A stretch of 61,634 nt of DNA from Chloroflexota bacterium (lineage in GTDB: Bacteria; Chloroflexota; Dehalococcoidia; Lucifugimonadales; Lucifugimonadaceae), in assembly GCA_018673955.1 (NCBI GenBank), contig JABHBJ010000002.1, positions 1 to 61,634 of the forward strand, in the 5' to 3' direction. The translations under genes and the position numbers were made by a program. Shown here in pieces: positions 43,105 through 52,581 of the stretch. Every line of letters begins with the position of its first letter. The stretch's first letter is position 1. Below the pieces are notes generated by a model. That model had not been told where the DNA came from. It was given only the letters and a program-made list of their open reading frames with translations, and searched no databases.

Positions 43105-44841
43105 TTGACAATCGTACTGAACACTCCCTTTTCACCTCCTCAATGGGCATTACTTGAACGGGAATTATTGAACGCGCAAACGCTGGCATGCGAGCGAATA
43201 TTCGACAAATATTTTGACGAACGCGGGTACCTACTTTGTATCCCGCGATGGGGTGGGAACGACGGGTCGGATGACGCCATCGAAAACCTTGCAGGTTGGC
43301 CTGTACTCCACGCGCTCGGCGCACCTGATTCCATTCTTAAAATGTACAAACTGGGATGGGAAGGCCATCTTCTCCAGTACACAGAAGCCAAAACTGTCGA
43401 CGTGGAGCTGGCTCGCGACGGGATGCTCTACAAGGAGTTCCCGGTTAGTCTCGACTGGTTTCACCACGGCGAGAGCATGAGCGTTTTCAATCTTCAGGGG
43501 TTGTCCGATCCTGAAGATTCATCGTTCTTGACTAGGGTTCGACGTTATGCCGGCCTTTACATGGATGAAGACCAGCAGGCTAAAAACTATGATCCCGAAC
43601 ATAAGATCATCCGCAGCCTGTTCAACGGCAGCCGTGGCCCCCTCTTACGAAAGGCGACCGCCCTTGATTGGGCTGGTGATCCGTTTGAGGCTGAAGGAAG
43701 ATTCGACGCGGCACATGGTGAACGAAATTTCGACGAGATGCTCGCACACTTCGAAGAGTACACCGACATCGTCGGCGACCACCCCATCAATCTGGCAGCA
43801 ACCACCATGGCGGTGAACGCCTACATGGCGACAGGTGATCAGAAATATAAGAAATGGCTGCTGGAATATGTGGATGCATGGGCTCAGCGCGCCAAGGACA
43901 ACAATGACATTCTCCCAAGCAATATCGGGTTGGACGGAACAATAGGTGGCGAGTGCGATGGTAAATGGTACGGAGGTTGCTACGGCTGGGGATTCACGGT
44001 GGTAGTGCCACAGACCGGCGAGTTGTCGAACCGCAATGCACTGTACCGGGGAGTTGCCGGATTCGGTAATGCCCTACTGATCACGGGAGATCGGTCTTAC
44101 ATCGATGTGTGGAGGAAGATGCTCGAGTCCGTTAACGGAAATTCAAAAAACGAGAACGGGAAAACGCTCTATCCGCACATGTTTGGGGATGATGGCTGGT
44201 ACGGATTCGACGAACTGCCGTACAGCTGGGGTGCTCTCGACATCTTCTACTGGTCGATGGATGCCGCCGATCGTAAATATGTACCAAGTTCTGAGTGGTT
44301 GAAGTTTCTCGACGGTAACTCGGCAGAATTTCCTGTGTCAGCAATGGAAGATGAGTTCAGTTCGATCCGTCAGAAGATGAAAGGTGTTGAAGAAGACACG
44401 AGTTCGCCGGACACGCGACTGTCAGACAACACTCTCCAATTCAATACTGCAAACCAAACCTGCTTAACTCAACTGATGATGGGCGGTCTTACACCACGGT
44501 TCGGTGAGCCGCTCCATGCGAGGGTGCGCTATTTTGATCCGACCAAGCGACGTGCAGGTATCCCTGAAGACGTAGCTGCATTGGTAGTAGGCATGTCGGA
44601 CACTACGACAACGCTATCGCTCGCAAACATTAGCCCGGTGAAATCCAGAAAAATGATTATTCAAGCCGGGGCTTACGCTGAACATCAAATCATTTCGGTC
44701 GAAGTAGATGGTGAAATTATCGCAATTAACGGAACTTTTCTCACTCTTGAGCTTCGTCCGAGCACAGTTTCGACAATTGTTATGCGGTTAGAGAGATACA
44801 TCAATCAGCCGACGTTTTCGCACCCTTGGGATAGGTCATGA
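43105..44841 (+). CDS. Uncharacterised protein, possible alpha/alpha-barrel hydrolase
   Basis: A 578-residue soluble protein with no family I can name with confidence. It has repeated helix-turn-helix segments rich in Trp, Tyr and Gly (for example LAGWPVLHALGAP, NLAATTMAVNAYMATGDQKY and YRGVAGFGNALLITGDRSYID). This pattern resembles six-hairpin glycosidases. The C-terminal about 120 residues look like a beta-sandwich. No signal peptide is present. The start is TTG with AAAGAG upstream. It lies between an amidohydrolase and a peptide-type ABC system, so it may hydrolyse a transported oligosaccharide. Confidence in the gene is high; its function is unproven. Confidence 0.7.
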   Translation: MTIVLNTPFSPPQWALLERELLNAQTLACERIFDKYFDERGYLLCIPRWGGNDGSDDAIENLAGWPVLHALGAPDSILKMYKLGWEGHLLQYTEAKTVDVELARDGMLYKEFPVSLDWFHHGESMSVFNLQGLSDPEDSSFLTRVRRYAGLYMDEDQQAKNYDPEHKIIRSLFNGSRGPLLRKATALDWAGDPFEAEGRFDAAHGERNFDEMLAHFEEYTDIVGDHPINLAATTMAVNAYMATGDQKYKKWLLEYVDAWAQRAKDNNDILPSNIGLDGTIGGECDGKWYGGCYGWGFTVVVPQTGELSNRNALYRGVAGFGNALLITGDRSYIDVWRKMLESVNGNSKNENGKTLYPHMFGDDGWYGFDELPYSWGALDIFYWSMDAADRKYVPSSEWLKFLDGNSAEFPVSAMEDEFSSIRQKMKGVEEDTSSPDTRLSDNTLQFNTANQTCLTQLMMGGLTPRFGEPLHARVRYFDPTKRRAGIPEDVAALVVGMSDTTTTLSLANISPVKSRKMIIQAGAYAEHQIISVEVDGEIIAINGTFLTLELRPSTVSTIVMRLERYINQPTFSHPWDRS

Positions 44842-45065
44842 TACCGGCCAAATACCACTTCTATTATTCAACCTACAGGCTACAGGGTTGTCAGCTCAGT
44901 GATAAAAGATGCCCAGAGTCGATTTAAATAGTTAAACACGTTTGATATCAACAAATGCATAGTGTACGGTCACTGCAACGTGACTAGTTCACTAAAACCA
45001 TAGTAACTCCCAGTACCTAAATTAGTGGGAATCAGTTGATGTCATCCGAACAGAAGAGACTTATC

Positions 45066-46784
45066 ATGAATAGAGTTCGATATCGAGGCCTCATCTTGCT
45101 GCTGATCGCATCAGTCGCAATGATTGTTACGGCCTGTAGTAGTGATCCGGTTGTTGAAACCGTAATCCAAACAGTTATTGTCGCTGAAAAGGGAGACACG
45201 ATTACCGTCGTAGCCACTCCGACCGCAACGCTAGAAGAGCGGACACTGGCAACTGCGGACGCTAAAAAGGGTGGACACCTTAGGGTTGCGTCTGTCGGGA
45301 GTGTCCAGTCGTTCGATCCGTTGTGGACCACAGCGTCCTCGACAGGAAATGTTTCAAGCATGATTCTCGAAGGGTTGTTTGCCTATAAGGAAGACAACAC
45401 AATTGGGAAGATGCTCATAGATGATTGGAAAGTCAGCTCTGACGGACTTAAGTGGACATTCAAAATTCGTGAAGGTGTTGAATTCCACAACGGTATTTCA
45501 CTCACCACAGACCAAGTTATTGGTACGCTCAGGCGCCAGAGTGAACGCGCCCCAGTGTTTAAATTGGTTTGGGAACAGTTTGGACCGACCTCATTCGATG
45601 AGTTCATTACCAAAGACAGTGATCTAGAGTTCAGCATGAACTTGACAGGGTCGACCGGGCTTGTACTGGACGCATTGGGTCCACAAAACTTCGCACCTCA
45701 AATGGTGCTTTCTGCCTGGTACAGCCTTCCCGCGACGGAATCGGCTGAGGGAACTCCAATTGGAACCGGCCCGTATCGTTTTGAATCCTGGACTCCAGGC
45801 GACCGGTGGTCTGCGATTCCTTTCGCAAACTACAGTCCGAGTACTGAAGCATCTGATGGTGAGTCGGGAGCACACACAGCGTTCTTTGACCGAGTTTCAT
45901 ACATCGAAATTCCAGATCAGGCGACGCGTATTGCAGCTCTCCAAACTGATGCAGTTGATCTCGTCCAGGAATTCTCCCAGGACCTTATCGACCGTGTGAA
46001 GGCAGACTCTAACCTTCAGTTAATTGCCAACCCGCCACTCCGGTTACTTGGTCACTTCAACTACCAAATACCGCCGTTCAACGATCCAGAACATGGTCGA
46101 GACCTCCGACGTGCGGTTGTTATGGCTTACGACAATGAAAAGGCCCTGCTGGCAGCAGCAGGAACTCCTGACCGAATCAACCTCTGTGCTTCATTGATGG
46201 AGTGTGGTTCGGCATGGGAAAACAATGCTGGCAGCGAGAACATGTACAACGCTAAACGCATTGAAGATGCCAAGAAAATTGTGAAAGATGCCGGATACGA
46301 GGGCTACACGATTCGCCTGATGGATCCGGCTGACCGCCAGCCTGCACACGGTGCAGCGCAGGTGACTCGTGAGGTACTCGAAGACATTGGCTTCAACGTA
46401 GATCTACGAGTGATGGACTGGGCCACCATGGTTCAGGACAGAGCAACGGTAGACCGTTGGGAGTTCTTCCACACATGGAGCGGACGCAGTGTACGGATTG
46501 GACCGATTGGTCACCTTAGGTTCGGTGAACTGCAATACGAAGCGTGGTTCAACCAATACTCCGACACAGACGGAATCCAGCGTAAGTCATTCGAGACATT
46601 CGCTTCAGAAACCGACCCTGCGAAGATAAATGCTGCGATGGATGAGTTCCAACAATACTTCTACGACGATGCGATCTTCCTCCAAGTTGGTGAGTTCTTC
46701 AGCAACTGGGCAGCCAGCAATCAGATCGAAGGATTGCACGGCAACCCGGGTGGACAGAAGCCATACGACAAGTGGTTCAAGTAG
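45066..46784 (+). CDS. ABC transporter substrate-binding lipoprotein (SBP_bac_5, DppA/OppA-like)
   Basis: Solute-binding lipoprotein of the second importer, about 572 residues. The signal peptide has a basic start (MNRVRYRG), a hydrophobic core and a lipobox VTAC near residue 24. A Thr/Ser-rich linker follows (VIQTVIVAEKGDTITVV). The SBP_bac_5 core includes HLRVASVGSVQSFDPLW, WTFKIREGVEFHNG, GTGPYRFESW and DLRRAVVMAYDNEKAL. ATG 45066 is preferred; ATG 45036 adds ten residues before the signal. It is the first gene of a five-gene importer. Peptides, glycosides or nickel-like solutes are possible cargo. Confidence 0.9.
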   Translation: MNRVRYRGLILLLIASVAMIVTACSSDPVVETVIQTVIVAEKGDTITVVATPTATLEERTLATADAKKGGHLRVASVGSVQSFDPLWTTASSTGNVSSMILEGLFAYKEDNTIGKMLIDDWKVSSDGLKWTFKIREGVEFHNGISLTTDQVIGTLRRQSERAPVFKLVWEQFGPTSFDEFITKDSDLEFSMNLTGSTGLVLDALGPQNFAPQMVLSAWYSLPATESAEGTPIGTGPYRFESWTPGDRWSAIPFANYSPSTEASDGESGAHTAFFDRVSYIEIPDQATRIAALQTDAVDLVQEFSQDLIDRVKADSNLQLIANPPLRLLGHFNYQIPPFNDPEHGRDLRRAVVMAYDNEKALLAAAGTPDRINLCASLMECGSAWENNAGSENMYNAKRIEDAKKIVKDAGYEGYTIRLMDPADRQPAHGAAQVTREVLEDIGFNVDLRVMDWATMVQDRATVDRWEFFHTWSGRSVRIGPIGHLRFGELQYEAWFNQYSDTDGIQRKSFETFASETDPAKINAAMDEFQQYFYDDAIFLQVGEFFSNWAASNQIEGLHGNPGGQKPYDKWFK

Positions 46785-46914
46785 AGAACATTCGGATCGA
46801 CCGAAAATAAGATCCTCCAAACGCTAGGGAGCAATGCAAACGTTGCACGCTCCCTAGCTATGGGAGGAAACCTATTGATCGGCTTTCCAGAACGTAAATT
46901 ACTTCAAGCTATTA

Positions 46915-47895
46915 TTGCGGCGAATGCCGCTATCACGAACGGAACAGTTTGATTTGTGGCGTTATATCGCTCAACGTTTTTTAGTGTCGATTCCAGTAGT
47001 GATTATGGTTGGAATAATTACATTCACTCTGGTTTATGTCGGACCAGGCGACCCCGCGGCGATCATCGCCGGTGACGAGGCCACCCCAGAGATTCTTGAA
47101 GCAATCCGTGAGGATCTAGGCTTCAACCGTTCATTCCCTGTTCAGATGGGCGATTGGTTTTGGAAGCTTGCCCATGGCGACCTTGGGACATCATATTTCT
47201 CCAAACGAGAGATAACAGAGCTGATTACACCCCGTCTTCAACCGACACTTTCCCTAGGATTCCAAGTCGTTGTAATTTCTACGATTATAGGTATAACCAC
47301 CGGGATGCTTGCGGCCTGGAAAGCTGGAACACGGTTGGATAGAAACCTGATGGTTTTGGCAGTTCTTGGATTTGCCACCCCGGGATTTTGGCTGGCGTTT
47401 TTAACTATTTGGGTTTTCGCTGTTAACCTCGGATGGTTCCCGGTGATTGGATATAGTCCAATTCAAGATGGGCTATTTAAGCATCTACACAGTCTTTTCT
47501 TACCAGTGATGGTTAACAGCATTCTCGCGTCAGCGTTCATTTCAAGAATTACAAGATCGGCCATGCTTGAAGTGCTGCGAGAAGATTACATTAGGACCGC
47601 TAGAGCAAAGGGAGCATCGGAATTCTCCGTGTTCTTACGCCACGCATTTCGACCGTCGGCGATTCCGGTTGCGACCGTAATCGGCGCTTCGATCGCGGGC
47701 CTTGCAACAGGGTTCGTGCTCACCGAGACGATATTTGCTATTCCAGGTCTCGGACGAATGTTAGTAGACGCAATCGTCAGGCGAGACTACCCGATCATTC
47801 AGGCGCTCCTAATGGTGGTGGCAATCGTCCTTATCGGGGTGAACCTAATAATCGACATCCTCTACGCGTACATCGACCCACGGATACGGTACTAA
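46915..47895 (+). CDS. Peptide/nickel-type ABC transporter permease (DppB family)
   Basis: A 326-residue inner-membrane subunit. The N-terminus (RYIAQRFLVSIPVVIMVGII) is the first helix. The DppB-specific PGDPAAIIAGDEATPE segment follows. The remaining five helices and the EAA loop (YIRTARAKGASEFSVFLRHA) are clear. The start is a TTG with an ATG at 46924 three codons later; neither has a strong ribosome-binding site. It is followed after three bases by the second permease gene. Pairing with DppC, DppD, DppF and the binding protein makes this a complete importer. Confidence 0.9.
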   Translation: MRRMPLSRTEQFDLWRYIAQRFLVSIPVVIMVGIITFTLVYVGPGDPAAIIAGDEATPEILEAIREDLGFNRSFPVQMGDWFWKLAHGDLGTSYFSKREITELITPRLQPTLSLGFQVVVISTIIGITTGMLAAWKAGTRLDRNLMVLAVLGFATPGFWLAFLTIWVFAVNLGWFPVIGYSPIQDGLFKHLHSLFLPVMVNSILASAFISRITRSAMLEVLREDYIRTARAKGASEFSVFLRHAFRPSAIPVATVIGASIAGLATGFVLTETIFAIPGLGRMLVDAIVRRDYPIIQALLMVVAIVLIGVNLIIDILYAYIDPRIRY

Positions 47896-47897
47896 CA

Positions 47898-48821
47898 ATG
47901 TCACTAGCAGCTGAACAGAGATCAGAGTGGGAGCTCGCGCCACCGCTATCGACCCGCCTGAGGGGGATGTTCGGATCAACATACAAAGCAGCTAAACGGG
48001 ATAGTGTCCTCGCAGCCTCAATTATTGTTCTATTGGTGGGGTTGTTTCTCGCGATATTCGGCCCGACCCTAGCACGGACCGACTATGAACGCACTGACCC
48101 GATAAACCGGATGCAAGCGCCCAGTTCTGACCATTGGTTTGGTACCGATAACTGGGGACGTGATGTCTTCGACCGCACGATAGTGGGCACTCGACTTTCA
48201 TTTCTCGTCGGATTTTCAGTGACTATTATTTCGACTGTTATTGGCGTGGGTGTGGCTCTTGTGATCAGTTATTTCAAATTACTCGACTCGATAATGATGC
48301 GATTTGTCGATGGATTACTCGCGTTTCCCACTATCCTTCTCGCGCTCGCTTTAATCTCATTAATTGGTCCAAGCGTTGGCAATGTAATCATTGCTCTCTC
48401 GGTAACTGCAACAGCGAGCAAAATCCGGCTCGTTCGCGGTGCCGTATTGAGCTTGAGAGATTCAACATATGTTGATGCTGCCAGAGCCGTTGGGGTGCCG
48501 GTACCTCGCATACTACTTCGCCACGTGCTCCCCAATATCGTCAGCATAATAATCGTGCAGGCGACGTTTACTCTTGCCTCCGCAATTCTCGCTGAAGCAA
48601 GCTTAAGTTTCCTCGGTGCAGGTGTTCCGGAATACGTGCCCAGCTGGGGCAACATCATTGCAACCGGTCAGGGCTACATTCAGGTCGGTTTTCATATTTC
48701 GTTCTTCCCAGGACTATTCTTGATGATTACGGTACTGGCTGTCGTCTTGATCGGGGATTCTGTCCGAGACCATCTTGACCCGAAATTAAGGGGGCGACTA
48801 AAGACGACGGCTCAGCAATAA
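47898..48821 (+). CDS. Peptide/nickel-type ABC transporter permease (DppC family)
   Basis: A 307-residue permease with one N-terminal anchor (ASIIVLLVGLFLAIFGP) and then DHWFGTDNWGRDVFDRTI, the DppC hallmark. Five further helices follow, and the EAA-type coupling loop appears as YVDAARAVGVPVPRILLRHV. It overlaps none of its neighbours but follows DppB at three bases and precedes DppD at 27 bases, so it belongs to the same operon. Homology to the DppC-like gene at 1395-2351 is at family level only; the two systems are not recent duplicates. Confidence 0.9.
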   Translation: MSLAAEQRSEWELAPPLSTRLRGMFGSTYKAAKRDSVLAASIIVLLVGLFLAIFGPTLARTDYERTDPINRMQAPSSDHWFGTDNWGRDVFDRTIVGTRLSFLVGFSVTIISTVIGVGVALVISYFKLLDSIMMRFVDGLLAFPTILLALALISLIGPSVGNVIIALSVTATASKIRLVRGAVLSLRDSTYVDAARAVGVPVPRILLRHVLPNIVSIIIVQATFTLASAILAEASLSFLGAGVPEYVPSWGNIIATGQGYIQVGFHISFFPGLFLMITVLAVVLIGDSVRDHLDPKLRGRLKTTAQQ

Positions 48822-48848
48822 ACAAGCCAGTTCGTCTAGTAGTATCCG

Positions 48849-49838
48849 ATGACAGAAGCTCTATTAAAAGTAAAAAACTTGCGAACCGAATTTCGTACAG
48901 AAGGAGGCGTCGTAAAAGCAGTAGACGATGTTTCATTCGAAGTTAAAGATGGCGAAATATTCGCGCTCGTGGGTGAAAGCGGTTGTGGCAAAAGCGTCAC
49001 AGCGCTTTCAATTATGGGATTAATCCCGAACCCGCCCGGAGAAATTGTTTCTGGATCAATTGAGTTTGACGGTGTTGACCTACTAGGGTTGTCATCGAGG
49101 GAGATGCGCGCGATAAGGGGTTCTCGAATCGGGATGATTTTCCAGGAGCCGATGAGTTCTCTTAATCCGGTTCTGACTATCGAGTCTCAGCTCGCCGAAC
49201 CGCTGAAAATTCATCAGAATATGTCCATGAATGCCGCCCGAGATCGGGCACAGGAACTGATTGATATTGTTGGCATTCCTGATTCTAAAACCCGCTTGAA
49301 GCAGTTCCCACACGAGCTCAGTGGAGGCCAGCGACAGAGAATCATGATCGCGATGGCGATGGCATGTAATCCACGACTCTTGATCGCTGATGAGGCGACC
49401 ACTGCGCTCGATGTAACAATTCAGGCGCAGATACTTGACCTGATGCAAGATGTAACTGAGCAATCAGGAGCATCTTTGCTCATCATCACGCACAACCTTG
49501 GAATCGTCGCCAGATACGCAGATCGTGTAGCGGTGATGTACGCCGGAAAACTTCGAGAAGTGAGCGAAGCCACCGAGCTGTACACCGAACCTCATCACCC
49601 ATACACGATCGGGCTGCTTCAGTCGGTTCCGCGACTCGACTCCGACAAAGGAGCACCACTGTCTCCTATCGCAGGTGAAATCCCAGATCTCACGGATTTA
49701 CCAGATGGTTGTGCATTCAACCCAAGGTGCCAATGGGCCGTAGATAAGTGCCGCATTGAACAGCCTACTCTTGAAGAAACTGAACCAAACAGACAAGTAG
49801 CATGCTTCGAGCATCAAACGGTTGCGCTCGGTGTCTAA
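48849..49838 (+). CDS. Peptide-type ABC transporter ATP-binding protein (DppD family)
   Basis: A 329-residue ATPase. Walker A reads GESGCGKSV, the signature is LSGGQRQRI, Walker B plus D-loop is LIADEATTALD, and the switch His is in ITHNLG. Walker B has Ala where most family members have Pro (ADEATTALD against ADEPTSALD), a conservative change that should still allow ATP hydrolysis. The C-terminal cysteine motif is CAFNPRCQWAVDKC. It forms a heterodimer with the next gene product. It starts with ATG and has no strong ribosome-binding site. Confidence 0.9.
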   Translation: MTEALLKVKNLRTEFRTEGGVVKAVDDVSFEVKDGEIFALVGESGCGKSVTALSIMGLIPNPPGEIVSGSIEFDGVDLLGLSSREMRAIRGSRIGMIFQEPMSSLNPVLTIESQLAEPLKIHQNMSMNAARDRAQELIDIVGIPDSKTRLKQFPHELSGGQRQRIMIAMAMACNPRLLIADEATTALDVTIQAQILDLMQDVTEQSGASLLIITHNLGIVARYADRVAVMYAGKLREVSEATELYTEPHHPYTIGLLQSVPRLDSDKGAPLSPIAGEIPDLTDLPDGCAFNPRCQWAVDKCRIEQPTLEETEPNRQVACFEHQTVALGV

Positions 49839-49859
49839 TAATTTGAGGAACATTCCTAC

Positions 49860-50888
49860 TTGAGCACGACAGTAGTATCGTCCAAGCAACAAACGACCAA
49901 TTCGGAGTCGACTCCGATCCTTGAAACGCGTCAACTTAAAGTTCACTTCCCGGTCAAGCGTGGCCTGATTATCCAGCGAACGATTGGAGTGGTGAAAGCA
50001 GTCGACGGCGTAGATATCGAGATTAAACGAGGTGAAACTCTTGGCCTTGTCGGCGAATCTGGATCGGGTAAAACGACTCTCGGAAGAGCCATTCTGAGAC
50101 TCAATGAAGCCGCCGCGGGCAACGTTCGATTCGAAGGTCAGCAGATACTGGATTTGAAAGGGCGCGAGATGCGTCAGCTGCGCCAAAAGATCGGCATGGT
50201 GTTCCAGGACCCATACGGGTCTCTGAACCCGAGGATGACTGTTGGCAACATCGTCGCCGAACCAATGTTGGTCCACAATCTCTTCGATGATCGATCGAAA
50301 ATCAGGGATCGGGTGATGGAACTGTTCGACACTGTCGGTCTGAGCCGGTCAATGGCGACTCGGTACCCTCATGAATTCTCCGGAGGGCAACGTCAAAGGA
50401 TTGGAATAGCCCGTTCTCTCGCATCGGGGCCGAGCCTGTTGATTTGTGACGAACCGGTATCGGCATTAGACGTTTCAATTCAGGCACAGATCATCAGTCT
50501 GTTTGATCGACTCAAAGAGGAACAGAACCTCACATATCTGTTTATTGCTCACGACCTCGCGGTCGTCAGGCACGTAAGTGACAGCGTTGCAGTTATGTAT
50601 CTTGGCAAAGTTATGGAGCAAGGAAATGCTGACGACGTTTACCGTAACCCTCAACATCCGTATACGCAGGCCTTGCTTTCAGCGGTTCCTATCCCTGACC
50701 CAATCGTCGAAAGGAAACGAAATAGAGTTGTTCTCCAAGGCGATATACCAAGTCCCCTGAACCCGCCAAAAGGCTGCGTGTTCAACACGAGGTGCCCAGT
50801 TGCTGAGGATCGGTGTTTTATCGAAGTCCCCTTGCCTCAAACGTTTTCTGACGGCCGACGAATTGCCTGTCACAAAGTCAACCCTTAA
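49860..50888 (+). CDS. Peptide-type ABC transporter ATP-binding protein (DppF family)
   Basis: A 342-residue ATPase that closes the operon. Walker A is GESGSGKTT, the Q-loop region is [15 protein letters not shown], the signature is FSGGQRQRI, Walker B and D-loop are [12 protein letters not shown], and the switch His is in AHDLA. The C-terminal extension contains [14 protein letters not shown]. The start TTG at 49860 has TGAGGAA about ten bases upstream. It lies 21 bases after DppD. Everything agrees with a DppF/OppF partner. Confidence 0.9.
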   Translation: MSTTVVSSKQQTTNSESTPILETRQLKVHFPVKRGLIIQRTIGVVKAVDGVDIEIKRGETLGLVGESGSGKTTLGRAILRLNEAAAGNVRFEGQQILDLKGREMRQLRQKIGMVFQDPYGSLNPRMTVGNIVAEPMLVHNLFDDRSKIRDRVMELFDTVGLSRSMATRYPHEFSGGQRQRIGIARSLASGPSLLICDEPVSALDVSIQAQIISLFDRLKEEQNLTYLFIAHDLAVVRHVSDSVAVMYLGKVMEQGNADDVYRNPQHPYTQALLSAVPIPDPIVERKRNRVVLQGDIPSPLNPPKGCVFNTRCPVAEDRCFIEVPLPQTFSDGRRIACHKVNP

Positions 50889-50969
50889 TCGACGTTTGGC
50901 CCCGGACTCCATCAAAACTAAGCACGCATCCCGGAAATATGACGGCAAAATTAGGATTTATCACTTCAG

Positions 50970-51022
50970 TTAAGCAGGTAGCCTGTTCCAAACTTGGCGA
51001 AGCTGCGCATCGGGTAATTACG
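50970..51022 (-). mobile_element. Small IS6-like transposase relic
   Basis: On the minus strand this stretch reads like RNYPMRSFAKFGT, aligning to the RYYPMLGFAKFES segment of the transposase at the window end. The similarity extends on the plus strand through TTCCAAACTTGG. Only about 50 bases remain. It lies about 160 bases from the tRNA-Lys fragment at 51180-51224. No other gene is seen in 50889-51397. Confidence 0.5.
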
Positions 51023-51179
51023 TGCCTGCCAAGTTGAACATTTCGAATCCGGTGTTCATGTACCTGCCCGGTTCTCCCTCGTCTCCACCAATAACACCGA
51101 AAATATCCTGATGACACAGTTTAAGTTTAACTGGCATCAGATGAAATCGAGACGAGACGCTCAAGATGAAATTCGAGTT

Positions 51180-51224
51180 TGGTGGGCCATGTGGGGATCG
51201 AACCCACGACCTACGGATTAAAAG
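51180..51224 (-). repeat. tRNA-Lys(UUU) 3' half, copy A
   Basis: On the minus strand this 45-bp element runs from the anticodon loop (CTTTTAA, anticodon TTT) through the T-arm (GTGGGTTCGATCCCCAC) to a CCA end. The 5' half (acceptor, D-arm and 5' anticodon stem) is missing, so no functional tRNA is possible. Copies at 55385-55429 and 57148-57192 share it except for three bases in the acceptor stem (TGG here). It lies downstream of the broken alcohol dehydrogenase. Confidence 0.8.
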
Positions 51225-51397
51225 GCAGTGCCTCCCTGTGATTTGGGATACCGTTTTCTAGTTCAAAACTTCAAGTAAAACTCAGGCTTATACGCCTTCA
51301 GTCAAACCAACTACTAAGGTCCTAACCCAGAGAAATAACAGGATCATTCGAATGATGGAACATGTTCTGAAATCTGACGAATCCCATCCTTTCGGTT

Positions 51398-52414
51398 TTA
51401 CATTTTGATGATTGTTTGCAGCTGAGTAGTTGGACTCATCAGCGCTTCGAAATGTTCCTGTATTTCGTCGAGGGTGATGAAGCTTGTATCCGGCATCAGC
51501 GATGATGCAGAGATTTTTCCGCTCGCGAGTAAATCTAAGGAAATTTACCAGTCTGCAGGCAACCCTCCCCAACTTGACCTGAAGTCAATTTCTCTTGCCA
51601 TCCACTCCGCCGGTAGAAGCGGTAGTGGCTCCCAAGGCACAGCGACCAGTACGACCTGACCCGCCCTACGAACTGCTTCAAACGCTTGTTGTAACGTGTT
51701 CTTCAATCCTGCGCAGTCAAACACCACGTCGGGACCGCGACCGTCTGTGAGTTCGACCATCCGCTCGACGGGGTCTTGCTCAAACGGGTCAATCACTGTT
51801 TCTGCACCAACTGCCATTGCCGCATCAGAGCGCCCAGGTGCAGGTTCAGAAACGATTACCTGTGCCCCAGCAGCGCGTGCCGCCTGTGTGACCAGGAGCC
51901 CTATTGGACCAGCCCCGAACACACCTACCGTATCCCCTAGCTTTAGTGAAGATCTACGTACAGCATGGACGGCCACTGAACACGGTTCAGTCAAAGCGGC
52001 TGCTTCGTCAGGTACACCGTCGGGTATAGCCAGAGGTTGCCAGTCATCCAGCACTGTGTACTCAGCGTACCCTCTGGTTCGGGTATTGGCAGAGAACCCC
52101 ATCGTACGGTAGTTGTACCTTGGATGACCGTATGCTGGAGGCTGCTCGCCTGCCGGCCATTCGCCTCCGCCACCGATCACACGATCGCCCTCTTTCCAGC
52201 GAGTGACACCGGCTCCTGCAGCTGAGATGACACCTGCGAATTCGTGCCCTAATACAGAACCAGGTGGTGCGAGGTCGTACATGAATGCGTGCACGTCAGT
52301 CCCACAGACAGCTGATCGATTGACCTTTATCAAAACCTGCCCAGCAGCTGGTTCTGGTTTTGGGAGGTCGGTCACCTCAAACAATTGTTTGCTGCGATAA
52401 ACGGCGGCTTTCAT
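51398..52414 (-). pseudogene. Zinc-type alcohol dehydrogenase with an in-frame TAA
   Basis: A medium-chain dehydrogenase/reductase beginning at ATG 52414. Zinc and cofactor motifs are present: AVCGTDVHAF, GHEFAGVI, GAGPIGLLVTQAARAAG. The frame reads to WGGLPADW, then a TAA at 51545-51547. The same frame continues with clear family homology (ISLDLLASGKIS, then FITLDEIQEHFEALMSP) to a stop at 51398. One nonsense change therefore truncates the last about 50 residues. TAA is not used for selenocysteine or pyrrolysine. It may be a true pseudogene, or a sequencing error. Confidence 0.75.
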
Positions 52415-52581
52415 AGTGATAATTCCAGACTGATGATTTATATGGATCATGGCCAAATCTTACCGAATAAAACCGATTTGAAAACAGCTCACTGAATCTT
52501 TGGCCTGAAACATCAGTAGCACAGGTCTACTTCAGGTCTTTCCTTAAATCGGATCGCTGAAGTTACGAATAGCTTTAAGTG

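Noticed and set aside
51343-51356. 14-base perfect palindrome ATCATTCGAATGAT
   Set aside because: It could be an operator or a recombination site, but it is single and sits in the decayed 3' region of the broken dehydrogenase. No second copy was seen.
51545-51547. Recoding of the TAA in the alcohol dehydrogenase gene
   Set aside because: Selenocysteine uses TGA and pyrrolysine uses TAG. TAA is not known to be recoded this way, so nonsense mutation or sequencing error is more likely.
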